A DNA stretch of 64,000 nucleotides from an uncultured Prevotella sp. (GCA_934254985.1 CAKQMS010000001.1:128169-192168); one strand, 5' to 3'; numbered from the stretch's first letter, positions 1-8,523 are shown. Notes: a model not told the origin generated them from the sequence alone. A program made the numbers and translations.

Positions 1-1
1 T

Positions 2-937
2 CCTGCTGGCGGCGTAGAGCAAGGTTGGCAATTGGCTATGCGCTCAAAGAGTCCTTATGGTCCTTATGAGTCGAAAACGGTATTGGCTCAAGGCAAGACA
101 AAGGTAAATGGTCCTCACCAAGGAGGATGGGTGCACACACAATATGGTGAAGACTGGTTCCTCCACTTCCAAGACAAGGGTGCCTATGGCAGAGTGGTAT
201 GGTTGCAACCTGTAGACTGGTCTTCGGGCTGGCCAATAATGGGCAAGAAGGGTGAACCTCTTACAACTTATCGTAAGCCAAAGTCATCATCGACAACAAT
301 CGTGAACCCACAAGAGAGCGATGAGTTTAATGCTCCAAAGCTTGGTTTGCAATGGCAATGGCAGGGCGACTACAAGCAATACTATGGTATGCCTACTGCT
401 AATGGCGTATTCCGTATGTTCACCTATCGTCATTCTGCCGACAAAAACCTATGGGATGTTCCAAGCATGCTATTGCAGAAGACTCCTGCCGATAAGTTCT
501 GTGCCACAGCTAAGCTTCGCCTTGCTGCCAAGGCAGAGAATCAATTTGGTGGATTGATAATGATGGGACGTGGCTATAGCTGTCTGGTTGTAGAGCGCAT
601 AGGCGATAGCTTCCAACTCCAGCAGCGCACATGTAACAAGGCTGACAAGGGCGAAAAAGAAGCTAAGCAGGTATTGGCAACTTTCAAGCCTACCGACCGC
701 GATAAGATTGACTACCATCCTGCTATTTACATGGACATCTATCTAAGAATGAACGTCGAAGGCGGTAAGGCTTCGTTTGCCTATAGCCTCAACGGCAAAT
801 CATTCAAGCCTGTTGGCGACACCTTCACCATGCGCGAAGGCAAATGGGTAGGAGCAAAAGTTGGTATGGTTGCCATTGACAACAATACAAAATCTGATGC
901 CGGTCTCTTAGACATCGACTGGTTTAGAATAGATTAA
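2..937 (+). CDS. Glycoside hydrolase family 43 protein, C-terminal part (5' end outside window)
   Basis: The reading frame is open from the left edge, so the true start lies upstream; a TTG and ATG near positions 32-38 are internal. The first residues (PAGGVEQGWQ, then RSKSPYGPYE) look like the last blades of a GH43 five-bladed beta-propeller, the fold of secreted arabinofuranosidases and beta-xylosidases that trim hemicellulose or pectin side chains. After a serine/threonine-rich linker (around SSSTTIVNP) about 200 residues form a likely beta-sandwich of the GH43 C-terminal type, ending in LDIDWFRID, a common end for this concanavalin-like domain. The catalytic propeller residues are not in the window, so the exact activity cannot be judged. 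A strong terminator follows. Family assignment is likely; substrate is unknown. Confidence 0.75.
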   Translation, partial: PAGGVEQGWQLAMRSKSPYGPYESKTVLAQGKTKVNGPHQGGWVHTQYGEDWFLHFQDKGAYGRVVWLQPVDWSSGWPIMGKKGEPLTTYRKPKSSSTTIVNPQESDEFNAPKLGLQWQWQGDYKQYYGMPTANGVFRMFTYRHSADKNLWDVPSMLLQKTPADKFCATAKLRLAAKAENQFGGLIMMGRGYSCLVVERIGDSFQLQQRTCNKADKGEKEAKQVLATFKPTDRDKIDYHPAIYMDIYLRMNVEGGKASFAYSLNGKSFKPVGDTFTMREGKWVGAKVGMVAIDNNTKSDAGLLDIDWFRID

Positions 938-960
938 TTTCTTATACACACATACAAAAG

Positions 961-996
961 CCTTGCTTGCCACGTTTGCAAGCAAGGTTTTTGTTT
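961..996 (+). terminator. Intrinsic terminator after the GH43 gene
   Basis: Perfect 10-bp stem CCTTGCTTGC / GCAAGCAAGG (961-970 and 978-987) with a 7-nt loop, followed directly by a T-rich tract. Confidence 0.9.
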
Positions 997-1097
997 TCTT
1001 TACTTCCTATTCAACTATCGAAAAGTATTTCGATTGTTGATTAATACAATTTCCTTCCTCTTCCAAAACTATTGCATTAAATTACGCAATTAGCTAC

Positions 1098-1195
1098 CTC
1101 TTTCGACTAACCTAGGTTAGTAGGTCATAGAAGCCTACTTACTTTGCCATTTATATTAATATACTTGACCGACTAACCTAGGCTAGTCGAAAGAG
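1098..1195. repeat. 30-bp inverted repeat with palindromic arms
   Basis: The left arm (1098-1127) and the right arm (1166-1195) are reverse complements with two mismatches, separated by 38 nt. Each arm contains its own palindrome: ACTAACCTAGGTTAGT at 1106-1121 is perfect, and the copy at 1170-1189 is nearly so. A 7-bp direct repeat AATTAGC lies just outside both arms (1088-1094 and 1202-1208). This could be a miniature mobile-element remnant or a REP-like element; it is not a canonical terminator because no T-tract follows. Confidence 0.6.
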
Positions 1196-1371
1196 TAATA
1201 TAATTAGCCATTTATTGGCAGCTTTTATAGATGCCATATAAGCATATATCCCTATAGCGAGTTGATAGTTCTCATAACCGCATACATTCTCTATCAGACA
1301 ATGATGAGGATGTATACGGTTATTCCATTGATTGACTTTTACTATATTGAAGAATGTTTTTCTTGAATTAA

Positions 1372-1638
1372 TCAAGCTTGATAATACACCATATCATCAT
1401 TAATACCATGTTTGCAAAAACCTGCATCGGCAAACATTCCATAGAAATTTAAATCTTCATCAAGTTCTGGCCAATGAATTCCATATCTACTCAAGAAGAA
1501 CTTCTGTCGTTGTTCTTGAGAAGCATGTGCAAGCTGATGCCATTGGCTGAAAGGATAACCAGCCTTCCATCCATTTGTAGTTTCAACCCATATATGAGTA
1601 TCGTCTACCCAAACCTTACTGACACGATATTGTTCCAT
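1372..1638 (-). CDS. DUF2442 domain-containing protein
   Basis: Small protein of 88 residues from the ATG at 1638 (starting MEQYRV). The alternating pattern of a short beta-strand with D-x-x-I-W-V followed by a conserved aromatic stretch (GYPFSQWHQLAHAS) and the end segment GIHWPELDEDLNFYGM fits DUF2442, a compact domain of unknown function often found beside DUF4160 in toxin-antitoxin-like pairs. No DUF4160 partner is visible here. An in-frame ATG at 1656 exists but lies upstream of the -7 element at 1646-1653, so the inner ATG was chosen. The gene is isolated and convergent with the GH43 gene. Function unknown. Confidence 0.7.
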   Translation of the reverse strand: MEQYRVSKVWVDDTHIWVETTNGWKAGYPFSQWHQLAHASQEQRQKFFLSRYGIHWPELDEDLNFYGMFADAGFCKHGINDDMVYYQA

Positions 1639-1645
1639 CTTTTTG

Positions 1646-1653
1646 CAAATATA
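1646..1653 (-). promoter_or_regulatory. -7 element TATATTTG of the DUF2442 gene
   Basis: Matches the Bacteroidetes consensus TAnnTTTG and ends only 7 nt before the chosen ATG at 1638, which would leave a very short or absent 5' leader. Confidence 0.45.
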
Positions 1654-1771
1654 CAAAAAAATGAATTAATCATATAGATTGGATAGTTAAATATTACAAT
1701 TTATGATTTATTGCTTGCATTCCTAATCAACAAAAATAGAGATTATTAATGCTCATATCAGATAAAATGCG

Positions 1772-1779
1772 TAATTTTG
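1772..1779 (+). promoter_or_regulatory. -7 element TAATTTTG upstream of murF-alr
   Basis: TAnnTTTG match 28 nt before the ATG at 1808. No clear -33 TTG partner is seen. Confidence 0.5.
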
Positions 1780-1807
1780 CATGCAGAATTAAAATACAAA
1801 GACGTAT

Positions 1808-4288
1808 ATGAATTACACTATCGAGAAGGTAACCACACTGATAGGTGCGCGTCGCTATGGAGATTCTGATGCCAGCATAGGTTTTATCCTTACTGACAGC
1901 AGATCGTTGTGTTTCCCTGAGGAGACATTGTTTTTTGCTTTGAAGTCTGACCGCAACGATGGTCACAACTATATTCCAGAACTTTACCGTCGCGGAGTAC
2001 GCAACTTCGTGGTATCAGAGGTTCCTAAGGGTTGGGCGTCAGATTATCCTGAGGCTAACTTCCTGAAGGTTGTTAACACCCTTGAAGCTTTGCAGCGTTT
2101 GTCAGAACGCCATCGTGACGAGTTCAACATTCCTATTGTCGGCATTACAGGTAGCAATGGTAAGACCATGGTAAAGGAGTGGCTCTATCAGCTGTTGTCG
2201 CAGAAGAAATACGTTACTCGCTCTCCTCGCAGCTACAACTCGCAGATTGGTGTACCTCTTAGTGTATGGCTCTTGGAACCAAGCACCCAGGTGGGAATAT
2301 TCGAGGCTGGTATCAGTCAGCCAGGCGAGATGCTTGCGCTTCGCGATATCATACAGCCAACGATAGCTGTGCTAACCAACGTGGGCAATGCTCACCAAGA
2401 GAACTTCTCTACTATGGAAGAGAAATGTCGCGAAAAACTCATCCTCTTCCATGATGCTGAGACTATTGTATATAATCTCGACGACAAACTGATAGCAAAT
2501 GCTGTTGACACTTCTGCCGACTGCACAGGCGAACGCTTGGCATGGTCGACAGAGAACAAGAAGGCCGCTATGTATGTTGCTGATATCGCTAAAGACGAGA
2601 CTTCTACAACTATCTCGTATAGCTATAAGGGTGGCGAGCAGAATAAGTATACCTTGCCTTTCATCGATGATGCTTCGGTAGTAAACTCTATAATCTGCGC
2701 TACTATAGCATTGAAGTTAGGACTCTCTGCTGCCGAGATTGCTGAAGGCATGAAGGCATTGGAACCTGTTGCTATGCGATTGGAGGTTAAGGAAGGCAAC
2801 CACGGATGTACTCTTATCAACGACTCTTATAATTCAGATATCAACTCCCTCGATATAGCTCTCGACTTCATGAACCGTCGTCCCGACCATCAAGGACGTC
2901 GTCGTACTCTTATTCTGAGCGATATGTTCCAGAGCGGTATGGAGCCTAAGGCACTATATAAAGAGGTAGGCGACTTGGCTCGCAAACGTGGAGTTGTGAA
3001 ATTCATTGGTATCGGTCCTGCCATCATGGAGAATGGCGATATGATACAGATATCAGAAAAGTATTTCTTTGAGTCGGTAGAAGAATTCATACATAGCAAG
3101 GTATTCCACTCTCTGAGAGATGAGGTTATATTGCTAAAGGGTGCACGTCAGTTTGGCTTCGACCAGATAACAGAACTCCTTGTACATAAGGTACATGAGA
3201 CGATATTGGAAGTAAACCTCAACGCCATTGTCGACAATCTCAACTGGTATCGCTCGTTCCTAAAACCAGAGACAAAATTGGTGTGCATGATAAAGGCTGA
3301 CGCTTATGGTGCAGGTAGCGTGGAGATAGCAAAAACCCTACAAGACCATCGCGTAGACTATCTCGCTGTGGCTGTTGCCGACGAGGGTGCAACTCTCAGA
3401 CGTAATGGTATCACAAGCAACATCATGGTGATGAACCCTGAGATGACAGCCTTTAAGACTATGTTCGACTATGATCTTGAACCAGAGGTTTACAACTTCC
3501 GTCTGCTCGACGCTTTGATAAAGGCAGCTGAAAAAGAAGGAATCACAGGCTATCCTGTTCACATCAAGCTCGATACTGGCATGCATCGCCTTGGCTTCGA
3601 CCCTAAGAAAGATATCGATAAGCTCATCGACCGTCTGCGTCGTCAAAACTCTATCATTCCTCGTTCTGTATTCTCACATTTCGTAGGTTCAGATAGCGAC
3701 AACTTCGATGACTTCTCTGCCCAGCAGTTTGCGCTCTTTGATGAGGGTAGCAAGAAGTTGCAAGCTGCTTTCAGCCACAAGATATTGCGCCATATGGACA
3801 ACTCGGCAGGCATCGAGCATTTCCCTGAGCGTCAGATGGATATGTGCCGATTGGGCTTAGGTCTCTATGGTATAAACCCACGCAACAATCAGATTATCAA
3901 TAATGTTAGTTCGCTAAAGACTACCATCCTGCAAATACGCAACGTGCCTGCAACAGATACCGTGGGCTATAGCCGTAAGGGCACTCTACAGCACGACTCC
4001 GTGATAGCTGCAATTCCTATAGGATATGCAGATGGTCTGAACCGTCATCTTGGCAATCGCCATTGCTATTGCTTGGTAAATGGCAAGAAAGCAGAATATG
4101 TGGGCAATATCTGTATGGACGTTGCCATGATTGATGTAACAGGTATAGACTGCAAAGAAGGCGACACCGTAGAGATATTTGGCGACCATCTGCCAGTAAC
4201 AGTTCTATCGGAGGTTTTGGACACTATTCCATACGAAGTTCTTACAGGAATAAGCAACCGAGTAAAGAGAATTTACTTCCAAGACTAA
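1808..4288 (+). CDS. murF-alr: Bifunctional UDP-MurNAc-tripeptide:D-Ala-D-Ala ligase / alanine racemase
   Basis: Protein of 826 residues carrying two enzymes of peptidoglycan precursor synthesis. The first half is a Mur ligase: the ATP-binding loop GITGSNGKT is at about residues 112-120, and the central and C-terminal ligase domains run to about residue 455. This half adds D-Ala-D-Ala to UDP-MurNAc-tripeptide. The second half is a PLP-dependent alanine racemase with the Schiff-base lysine in MIKADAYG (K496) and the catalytic tyrosine in GYSRKG (Y721); it interconverts L- and D-alanine. The MurF-Alr fusion is known throughout Bacteroidetes, so its length and fusion are normal for the order. 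The gene stands alone with a -7 element 28 nt upstream. It acts in the cytoplasm and is probably essential. Confidence 0.96.
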   Translation: MNYTIEKVTTLIGARRYGDSDASIGFILTDSRSLCFPEETLFFALKSDRNDGHNYIPELYRRGVRNFVVSEVPKGWASDYPEANFLKVVNTLEALQRLSERHRDEFNIPIVGITGSNGKTMVKEWLYQLLSQKKYVTRSPRSYNSQIGVPLSVWLLEPSTQVGIFEAGISQPGEMLALRDIIQPTIAVLTNVGNAHQENFSTMEEKCREKLILFHDAETIVYNLDDKLIANAVDTSADCTGERLAWSTENKKAAMYVADIAKDETSTTISYSYKGGEQNKYTLPFIDDASVVNSIICATIALKLGLSAAEIAEGMKALEPVAMRLEVKEGNHGCTLINDSYNSDINSLDIALDFMNRRPDHQGRRRTLILSDMFQSGMEPKALYKEVGDLARKRGVVKFIGIGPAIMENGDMIQISEKYFFESVEEFIHSKVFHSLRDEVILLKGARQFGFDQITELLVHKVHETILEVNLNAIVDNLNWYRSFLKPETKLVCMIKADAYGAGSVEIAKTLQDHRVDYLAVAVADEGATLRRNGITSNIMVMNPEMTAFKTMFDYDLEPEVYNFRLLDALIKAAEKEGITGYPVHIKLDTGMHRLGFDPKKDIDKLIDRLRRQNSIIPRSVFSHFVGSDSDNFDDFSAQQFALFDEGSKKLQAAFSHKILRHMDNSAGIEHFPERQMDMCRLGLGLYGINPRNNQIINNVSSLKTTILQIRNVPATDTVGYSRKGTLQHDSVIAAIPIGYADGLNRHLGNRHCYCLVNGKKAEYVGNICMDVAMIDVTGIDCKEGDTVEIFGDHLPVTVLSEVLDTIPYEVLTGISNRVKRIYFQD

Positions 4289-4343
4289 CAATAAGTGGTA
4301 TGAGCAACATTAAGTAATGTTACTATACATATTAATTAAGGAA

Positions 4344-4385
4344 ATGGTGCAAGGATATAAAAATTATTTTGTATCTTTGCACCAT
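4344..4385. promoter_or_regulatory. Dyad-symmetric promoter/operator of the permease-kduI-transporter group
   Basis: A -7 element TATCTTTG lies at 4372-4379. It is overlapped by the right half of a perfect 9-bp inverted repeat, ATGGTGCAA (4344-4352) and TTGCACCAT (4377-4385), with 24 nt between. The left half falls where the -33 element should be, and no TTG is present there. The layout suggests control by a dimeric regulator; the regulator is not identified. Confidence 0.5.
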
Positions 4386-4471
4386 TATCTATTATTATAC
4401 GTCTTGATGCAAACAACAAGACGCAATATACTATGGTCTACCAGAAACAACAAAAACAATAATAACAAAAA

Positions 4472-5836
4472 ATGGAACAAGTATTTAGCTACATTATCAG
4501 CCTTGGCGCAAGTGTGATGATGCCTATCATCTTTACTGTCATAGGCTTGTGCATTGGTATGAAATTCGGTAAAGCTTTGAAGTCAGGTCTCTTCGTAGGC
4601 GTGGGCTTCGTAGGCTTGGGTGTAGTTACAGCATTGCTGACAACAAACTTCAACGACCCATTGAAAGCCATTTCCGACATCTATCATCTACAACTAAACG
4701 TTTTCGACATGGGATGGCCAGCTGCAGCTGCCGTAGCCTACAACACAGCAGTAGGCGCTTTGATTATTCCTATTTGCTTGGGTGTAAACCTATTGATGTT
4801 GTTGACTAAGACAACACGTACTGTCAACATCGACCTCTGGAACTACTGGCACTTTGCATTTATTGGTGCTGTTGCCTACTTTGTAATGGACGAGAGCCTT
4901 GCATGGGGCTATTTCGCAGCTATCATCTGCTACATCATCACTTTGGTGTTTGCCGACCTCACAGCAGAGAAATTCCAGAAATACTACGACCTTGACGGTA
5001 TTTCTATTCCACAGCCTTTCTGCCAGAGCTTCACTCCTTTCGCCATATGCTTCAACAAACTCTTCGACCTTATCCCTGGTTTCTCTAAGCTCGACATCGA
5101 TGCCGAAGGCTTGAAGAAGAAGTTTGGTGTATTGGGCGAACCATTGGTATTGGGAGTTATCGTAGGTGCCTTGATTGGTTGGGCTGCAGAACTCGATATC
5201 AAGAAGATTCTCTTCCTCGGTGTTACCATGGGTGCCGTTATGGAGTTGATTCCTCGTATCACCTCTCTCTTCATCGAAGGTTTGAAGCCTATCTCTGAAA
5301 AGACTCAGGAGTTGGTAAAGAACAAGTTCAATGGCAAGAAGGTACACATCGGTATGAGTCCTGCTTTGGTTATCGGTCATCCTACCACCTTGGTATCTTC
5401 TATCATCCTTATCCCTGTAATCCTTGCTATAGCAGTATTCTTGCCAGGCAACCAGTTCTTGCCATTGGCATCACTTGCAGGTATGTTCTACCTCTTCCCA
5501 ATGATATTGCCATTCACCAAGGGTAATGTGGTAAAGACAATCATCATCGGTCTTATAGCTCTCGTTATCGGTCTTTATTTCGTTACCGACATGGCTCCTG
5601 ACTTCACAATGGCTGCCAACCATGTATTTGCTGCTACAGGCGATAAGGCTGCACATATTCCTGACGGATTCTCTGGTGGAGCTCTCGACTTTGCATCCTC
5701 ACTATTTGGATGGATTATCTATAAGCTCACATGCTATATTCCTTACATCGGTCCTGCAATCCTCACACTCTTCACATTGGCATTGATGGTTTACAACAAC
5801 CGCAAGATTTGCAAGGAAGAGAAAGCAGCCAAGTAA
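4472..5836 (+). CDS. PTS galactitol-type EIIC-like membrane permease (orphan)
   Basis: Integral membrane protein of 454 residues with about ten to twelve hydrophobic segments. It resembles the EIIC component of the galactitol/type II PTS family: the conserved start (GASVMMPIIFTVIGLCIGMKFGKALKSG is represented at residues 12-39), a DMGWPAAAAVAY segment, and IGHPTTLVSS in the second half. No EIIA, EIIB, HPr or EI gene is nearby, so a phosphotransfer mechanism is doubtful; it may be a facilitator or secondary carrier for a sugar or sugar acid. It is followed 39 nt later by kduI and then by a hexuronate-type MFS carrier, so an uronate or related substrate is inferred. Start chosen at the first ATG before the first membrane segment. 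Confidence 0.75.
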   Translation: MEQVFSYIISLGASVMMPIIFTVIGLCIGMKFGKALKSGLFVGVGFVGLGVVTALLTTNFNDPLKAISDIYHLQLNVFDMGWPAAAAVAYNTAVGALIIPICLGVNLLMLLTKTTRTVNIDLWNYWHFAFIGAVAYFVMDESLAWGYFAAIICYIITLVFADLTAEKFQKYYDLDGISIPQPFCQSFTPFAICFNKLFDLIPGFSKLDIDAEGLKKKFGVLGEPLVLGVIVGALIGWAAELDIKKILFLGVTMGAVMELIPRITSLFIEGLKPISEKTQELVKNKFNGKKVHIGMSPALVIGHPTTLVSSIILIPVILAIAVFLPGNQFLPLASLAGMFYLFPMILPFTKGNVVKTIIIGLIALVIGLYFVTDMAPDFTMAANHVFAATGDKAAHIPDGFSGGALDFASSLFGWIIYKLTCYIPYIGPAILTLFTLALMVYNNRKICKEEKAAK

Positions 5837-5875
5837 TACAAACATTATTAACGATAATAATATAATAAACGAAAT

Positions 5876-6853
5876 ATGAAAAAGTTTTTTATTACAACAA
5901 CAATGTGTCTCGCAGCCTTCATGGCTTCAGCACAATGCTGTGGAAACAGCGCCTACGAAGTAAAGGCAGAAAACGCATATACCAACTACAATGTGCGCTA
6001 TGCTAGCAACCCACAAGATGCAAAGCACTACACAACAGACCGCTTGCGCAAGGAGTTTGCTATCGAAAAGATATTTGCTCCAGGCGAAGTAAACTGGACA
6101 TACACCATGTTCGACCGTTTCCTCATCGGTGGTGCAGAGCCTACAACAGCTCCTATCAAGCTCACATCATTGGCTTGCCTCTACACAGACAAGCCTACAG
6201 ACAAGAAGCGTTTGCTCGACAATCGCGAGCTCGGTATCATCAACATCGGTGGTAAGGGTACTGTAACTGTTGACGGCAAGAGCTACGACCTCGACTTCCA
6301 GGAGGCTCTCTACGTAGGTCGTGCTGACGAGAAGAACAACAAGGAGATTGTTCTCACAAGCAAGGATCCTGCTAATCCTGCTAAGTTCTATATGAACAGC
6401 GCATGCGCTCATCAGTCATTCCCTACAAAGAAGGTTACTCTTAAGGAAGCAAACAACATCAAGGCAGGTTCTTTGAAGGAGAGCAACGACCGTGTTATCC
6501 ACCAGATGATTATCGATGGTGTTGCTGGAGTTAGAACATGCCAGCTTCAGATGGGTATCACCGAACTTAAGGAAGGTTCTGTATGGAACACAATGCCTGC
6601 TCACACCCACACTCGCCGTATGGAGACATACATATATTATAATGTACCACAGGGACAGAAGATTCTTCACATGATGGGCGAACCACAGGAAACACGTCCT
6701 GTATGGCTCAACAACGAGCAGGCTGTTATTGCTCCTGAGTGGTCTATCCATTGCGCTGCAGGTACAAGCAACTATACCTTTATCTGGGGCATGGCTGGCG
6801 AAAACCTTATCTACAACGATATGCAGGTAATCAAGATTCCTGAGTTGAAATAA
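5876..6853 (+). CDS. kduI: 5-keto-4-deoxyuronate isomerase (KduI) with signal peptide
   Basis: Protein of 325 residues, homologous over its mature part to KduI (4-deoxy-L-threo-5-hexosulose-uronate ketol-isomerase), which converts the unsaturated-uronate breakdown product DKI to DKII in pectin and glycosaminoglycan degradation. The cupin metal site is visible as MPAHTHTRRME and the later IHCAAGTSNYTF. Family members are usually about 280 residues; the extra length is a typical Sec signal peptide (basic start, hydrophobic core, cleavage near MASAQ) plus a short spacer. Secretion to the periplasm is thus predicted, which is unusual for an isomerase that is cytoplasmic in enterobacteria. It sits between the orphan EIIC-like permease and the ExuT-like transporter, consistent with uronate use. 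Confidence 0.9.
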   Translation: MKKFFITTTMCLAAFMASAQCCGNSAYEVKAENAYTNYNVRYASNPQDAKHYTTDRLRKEFAIEKIFAPGEVNWTYTMFDRFLIGGAEPTTAPIKLTSLACLYTDKPTDKKRLLDNRELGIINIGGKGTVTVDGKSYDLDFQEALYVGRADEKNNKEIVLTSKDPANPAKFYMNSACAHQSFPTKKVTLKEANNIKAGSLKESNDRVIHQMIIDGVAGVRTCQLQMGITELKEGSVWNTMPAHTHTRRMETYIYYNVPQGQKILHMMGEPQETRPVWLNNEQAVIAPEWSIHCAAGTSNYTFIWGMAGENLIYNDMQVIKIPELK

Positions 6854-6872
6854 TATAAAACAAAAATAATTT

Positions 6873-6919
6873 AGAGGGTTAGGAGTGATGCAGTTCGTCT
6901 GCATCGCTCCCCCACCTCT
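6873..6919 (+). promoter_or_regulatory. Intercistronic stem-loop between kduI and the MFS gene
   Basis: A 12-bp stem GGAGTGATGCAG / CTGCATCGCTCC (6882-6893 and 6899-6910, one G-U pair) closes the loop TTCGT, with an outer AGAGG/CCTCT helix across an internal loop. No T-tract follows, so it is more likely an RNA-processing or stability element, or a translational control element 22 nt before the MFS start, than a terminator. Confidence 0.55.
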
Positions 6920-6941
6920 CAACCTAATCTACAAAACAACA

Positions 6942-8396
6942 ATGTCAAAGCTACAAACAACAAAAATGACAAACTGGCGTTGGGTAATGTGTGCAATGCT
7001 TTTCTTTGCAACCACCGTCAACTACATGGACCGTCAGGTTCTTTCTCTTACATGGAAAGACTTCATCTCTCCAGAGTTTCACTGGAACGATGAAATCTAT
7101 GGTAACATCACCGCTGTATTCTCTTTGCTCTATGCAGTAGCCAACCTCTTCGCAGGAAAGTTCGTTGACTGGATGGGCACAAAGAAGGGTTATCTTTGGG
7201 CTATCCTCATCTGGTCGCTCGGTGCCGTATTGCATGCATTCTGCGGTATCTTCACCGAAGGATGGGTTGGTGGCGACTTCTCATCAAAAGAAGCACTCAT
7301 TGGTGCTACAGGCGATGTTGCCATCGTGATTTCTACAGTCAGCATGTATGCTTTCTTGTTCTGCCGTTGCGTCCTCGCACTTGGTGAGGCTGGCAACTTC
7401 CCTGCAGCTATCAAGGTTACAGCAGAGTATTTCCCTAAGAAAGACCGTGCTTTCGCTACATCTATCTTCAACTCAGGCGCAAGCGTAGGTGCTCTTGCTG
7501 CTCCTGCTACTATTCCTCTCATCGCTAAGGCTGTTGGTTGGGAAATGGCATTCATCATCATTGGTGCCCTTGGCTTCATTTGGGCTGGTATCTGGATTTT
7601 CGTTTACGACAAGCCTAATCAGTCAAAGCATGTCAACGATGCTGAGCTCAACTATGTAAACCAGGACGAAGCTAACGAGACAGAGGCTGAGAAGAAAGAA
7701 GAAGCTGAAGAAAAGCAGATGAGCATCCTTCAGGCTTTCAAATATCGTCAGACATGGTCGTTCGTATTCGGTAAGTTTATGACCGATGGTGTATGGTGGT
7801 TCTTCTTGTTCTGGGCTCCAGCTTATTTCTCTGATCAGTATGGCTACACCTCAGACTCTTCTATGGGTATCGCACTTATCTTCACCCTTTATGCTATCGT
7901 AACTGTATTGTCAATGTTCGGTGGTTATCTTCCAAAGCTCTTCGTTGAGCAGAAGGGTATGAATCCATATCAGGGTCGTATGCTCGCCATGTTGATCTTC
8001 GCTTTCTTCCCTATGCTCGCTCTCTTTGCTCAGCCATTGGGACAGTATAGCGCATGGTGGCCAGCTATCATCATCGGTTTTGTAGGTGCAGGACACCAGG
8101 CTTGGTCAGCAAACATCTTCTCTACCACAGGTGATATGTTCCCTAAGTCAGCTATCGCTACCATCACAGGTATCGGCTCTATGGCAGGTGGTGTAGGCTC
8201 GTTCCTCATCAACAAGGGTTCTGGTGCTTTGTTCACCTATGCAGAAACTCAGGGTGAAGCCTTCACCTTCATGGGCTTCGATGGTAAGCCAGCAGGCTAC
8301 ATGATCATCTTCTGCATCTGTGCCGTTGCTTACCTCATTGGTTGGACAGTAATGAAGACTCTCGTACCAAAGTACAAGCCAATCGTTTTGGACTAA
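6942..8396 (+). CDS. MFS transporter, hexuronate (ExuT)-like
   Basis: Major facilitator of 484 residues with about twelve membrane segments. The first segment motif NYMDRQVLSLTW and the following GKFVDWMGTKKGY loop are typical of the anion:cation symporter branch that includes ExuT (galacturonate/glucuronate) and related sugar-acid carriers. A charged, glutamate-rich cytoplasmic loop (around residues 245-270) lies between the two six-helix halves. The ATG at 6942 was chosen because it precedes the short hydrophilic N-terminus and follows an A-rich stretch; the frame is open upstream, but that part crosses the stem-loop at 6873-6919. Downstream of kduI and probably co-transcribed. Substrate is inferred from context as hexuronate or an unsaturated oligouronate product. 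Confidence 0.85.
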   Translation: MSKLQTTKMTNWRWVMCAMLFFATTVNYMDRQVLSLTWKDFISPEFHWNDEIYGNITAVFSLLYAVANLFAGKFVDWMGTKKGYLWAILIWSLGAVLHAFCGIFTEGWVGGDFSSKEALIGATGDVAIVISTVSMYAFLFCRCVLALGEAGNFPAAIKVTAEYFPKKDRAFATSIFNSGASVGALAAPATIPLIAKAVGWEMAFIIIGALGFIWAGIWIFVYDKPNQSKHVNDAELNYVNQDEANETEAEKKEEAEEKQMSILQAFKYRQTWSFVFGKFMTDGVWWFFLFWAPAYFSDQYGYTSDSSMGIALIFTLYAIVTVLSMFGGYLPKLFVEQKGMNPYQGRMLAMLIFAFFPMLALFAQPLGQYSAWWPAIIIGFVGAGHQAWSANIFSTTGDMFPKSAIATITGIGSMAGGVGSFLINKGSGALFTYAETQGEAFTFMGFDGKPAGYMIIFCICAVAYLIGWTVMKTLVPKYKPIVLD

Positions 8397-8446
8397 TCCA
8401 GATAACATCTAATCATTATAATTAGACATTATCTGATACATATAAG

Positions 8447-8490
8447 AAAACTCCCCCATTCTTTCCTCGTTGAAAGAATGGAGGAGTTTT
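8447..8490. terminator. Bidirectional terminator between convergent genes
   Basis: Stem of about 19 bp: AAAACTCC plus CATTCTTTC on the left, GAAAGAATG plus GGAGTTTT on the right, with loop CTCGTT. T-runs occur on both strands. It separates the MFS gene from the convergent lipoprotein gene. Confidence 0.85.
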
Positions 8491-8523
8491 CTTTGTTACA
8501 GTTTCGTTATTACGGTTTCTTTA

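Larger units (their letters stand above)
938..1371. other. Gene-free interval with a terminator and an inverted-repeat element
   Basis: No convincing gene lies between the GH43 stop and the end of the DUF2442 gene. The interval holds the terminator at 961-996 and the 30-bp inverted repeat at 1098-1195. Short open frames here have no recognisable content. Confidence 0.6.

Noticed and set aside
1178..1375. Minus-strand open frame downstream of DUF2442, as a DUF4160 partner
   Set aside because: No DUF4160 motifs; it starts inside the DUF2442 gene end and overlaps the inverted repeat.
4790..5380. Minus-strand open frame of 196 codons inside the EIIC-like gene
   Set aside because: Antisense shadow; the plus strand encodes conserved membrane segments.
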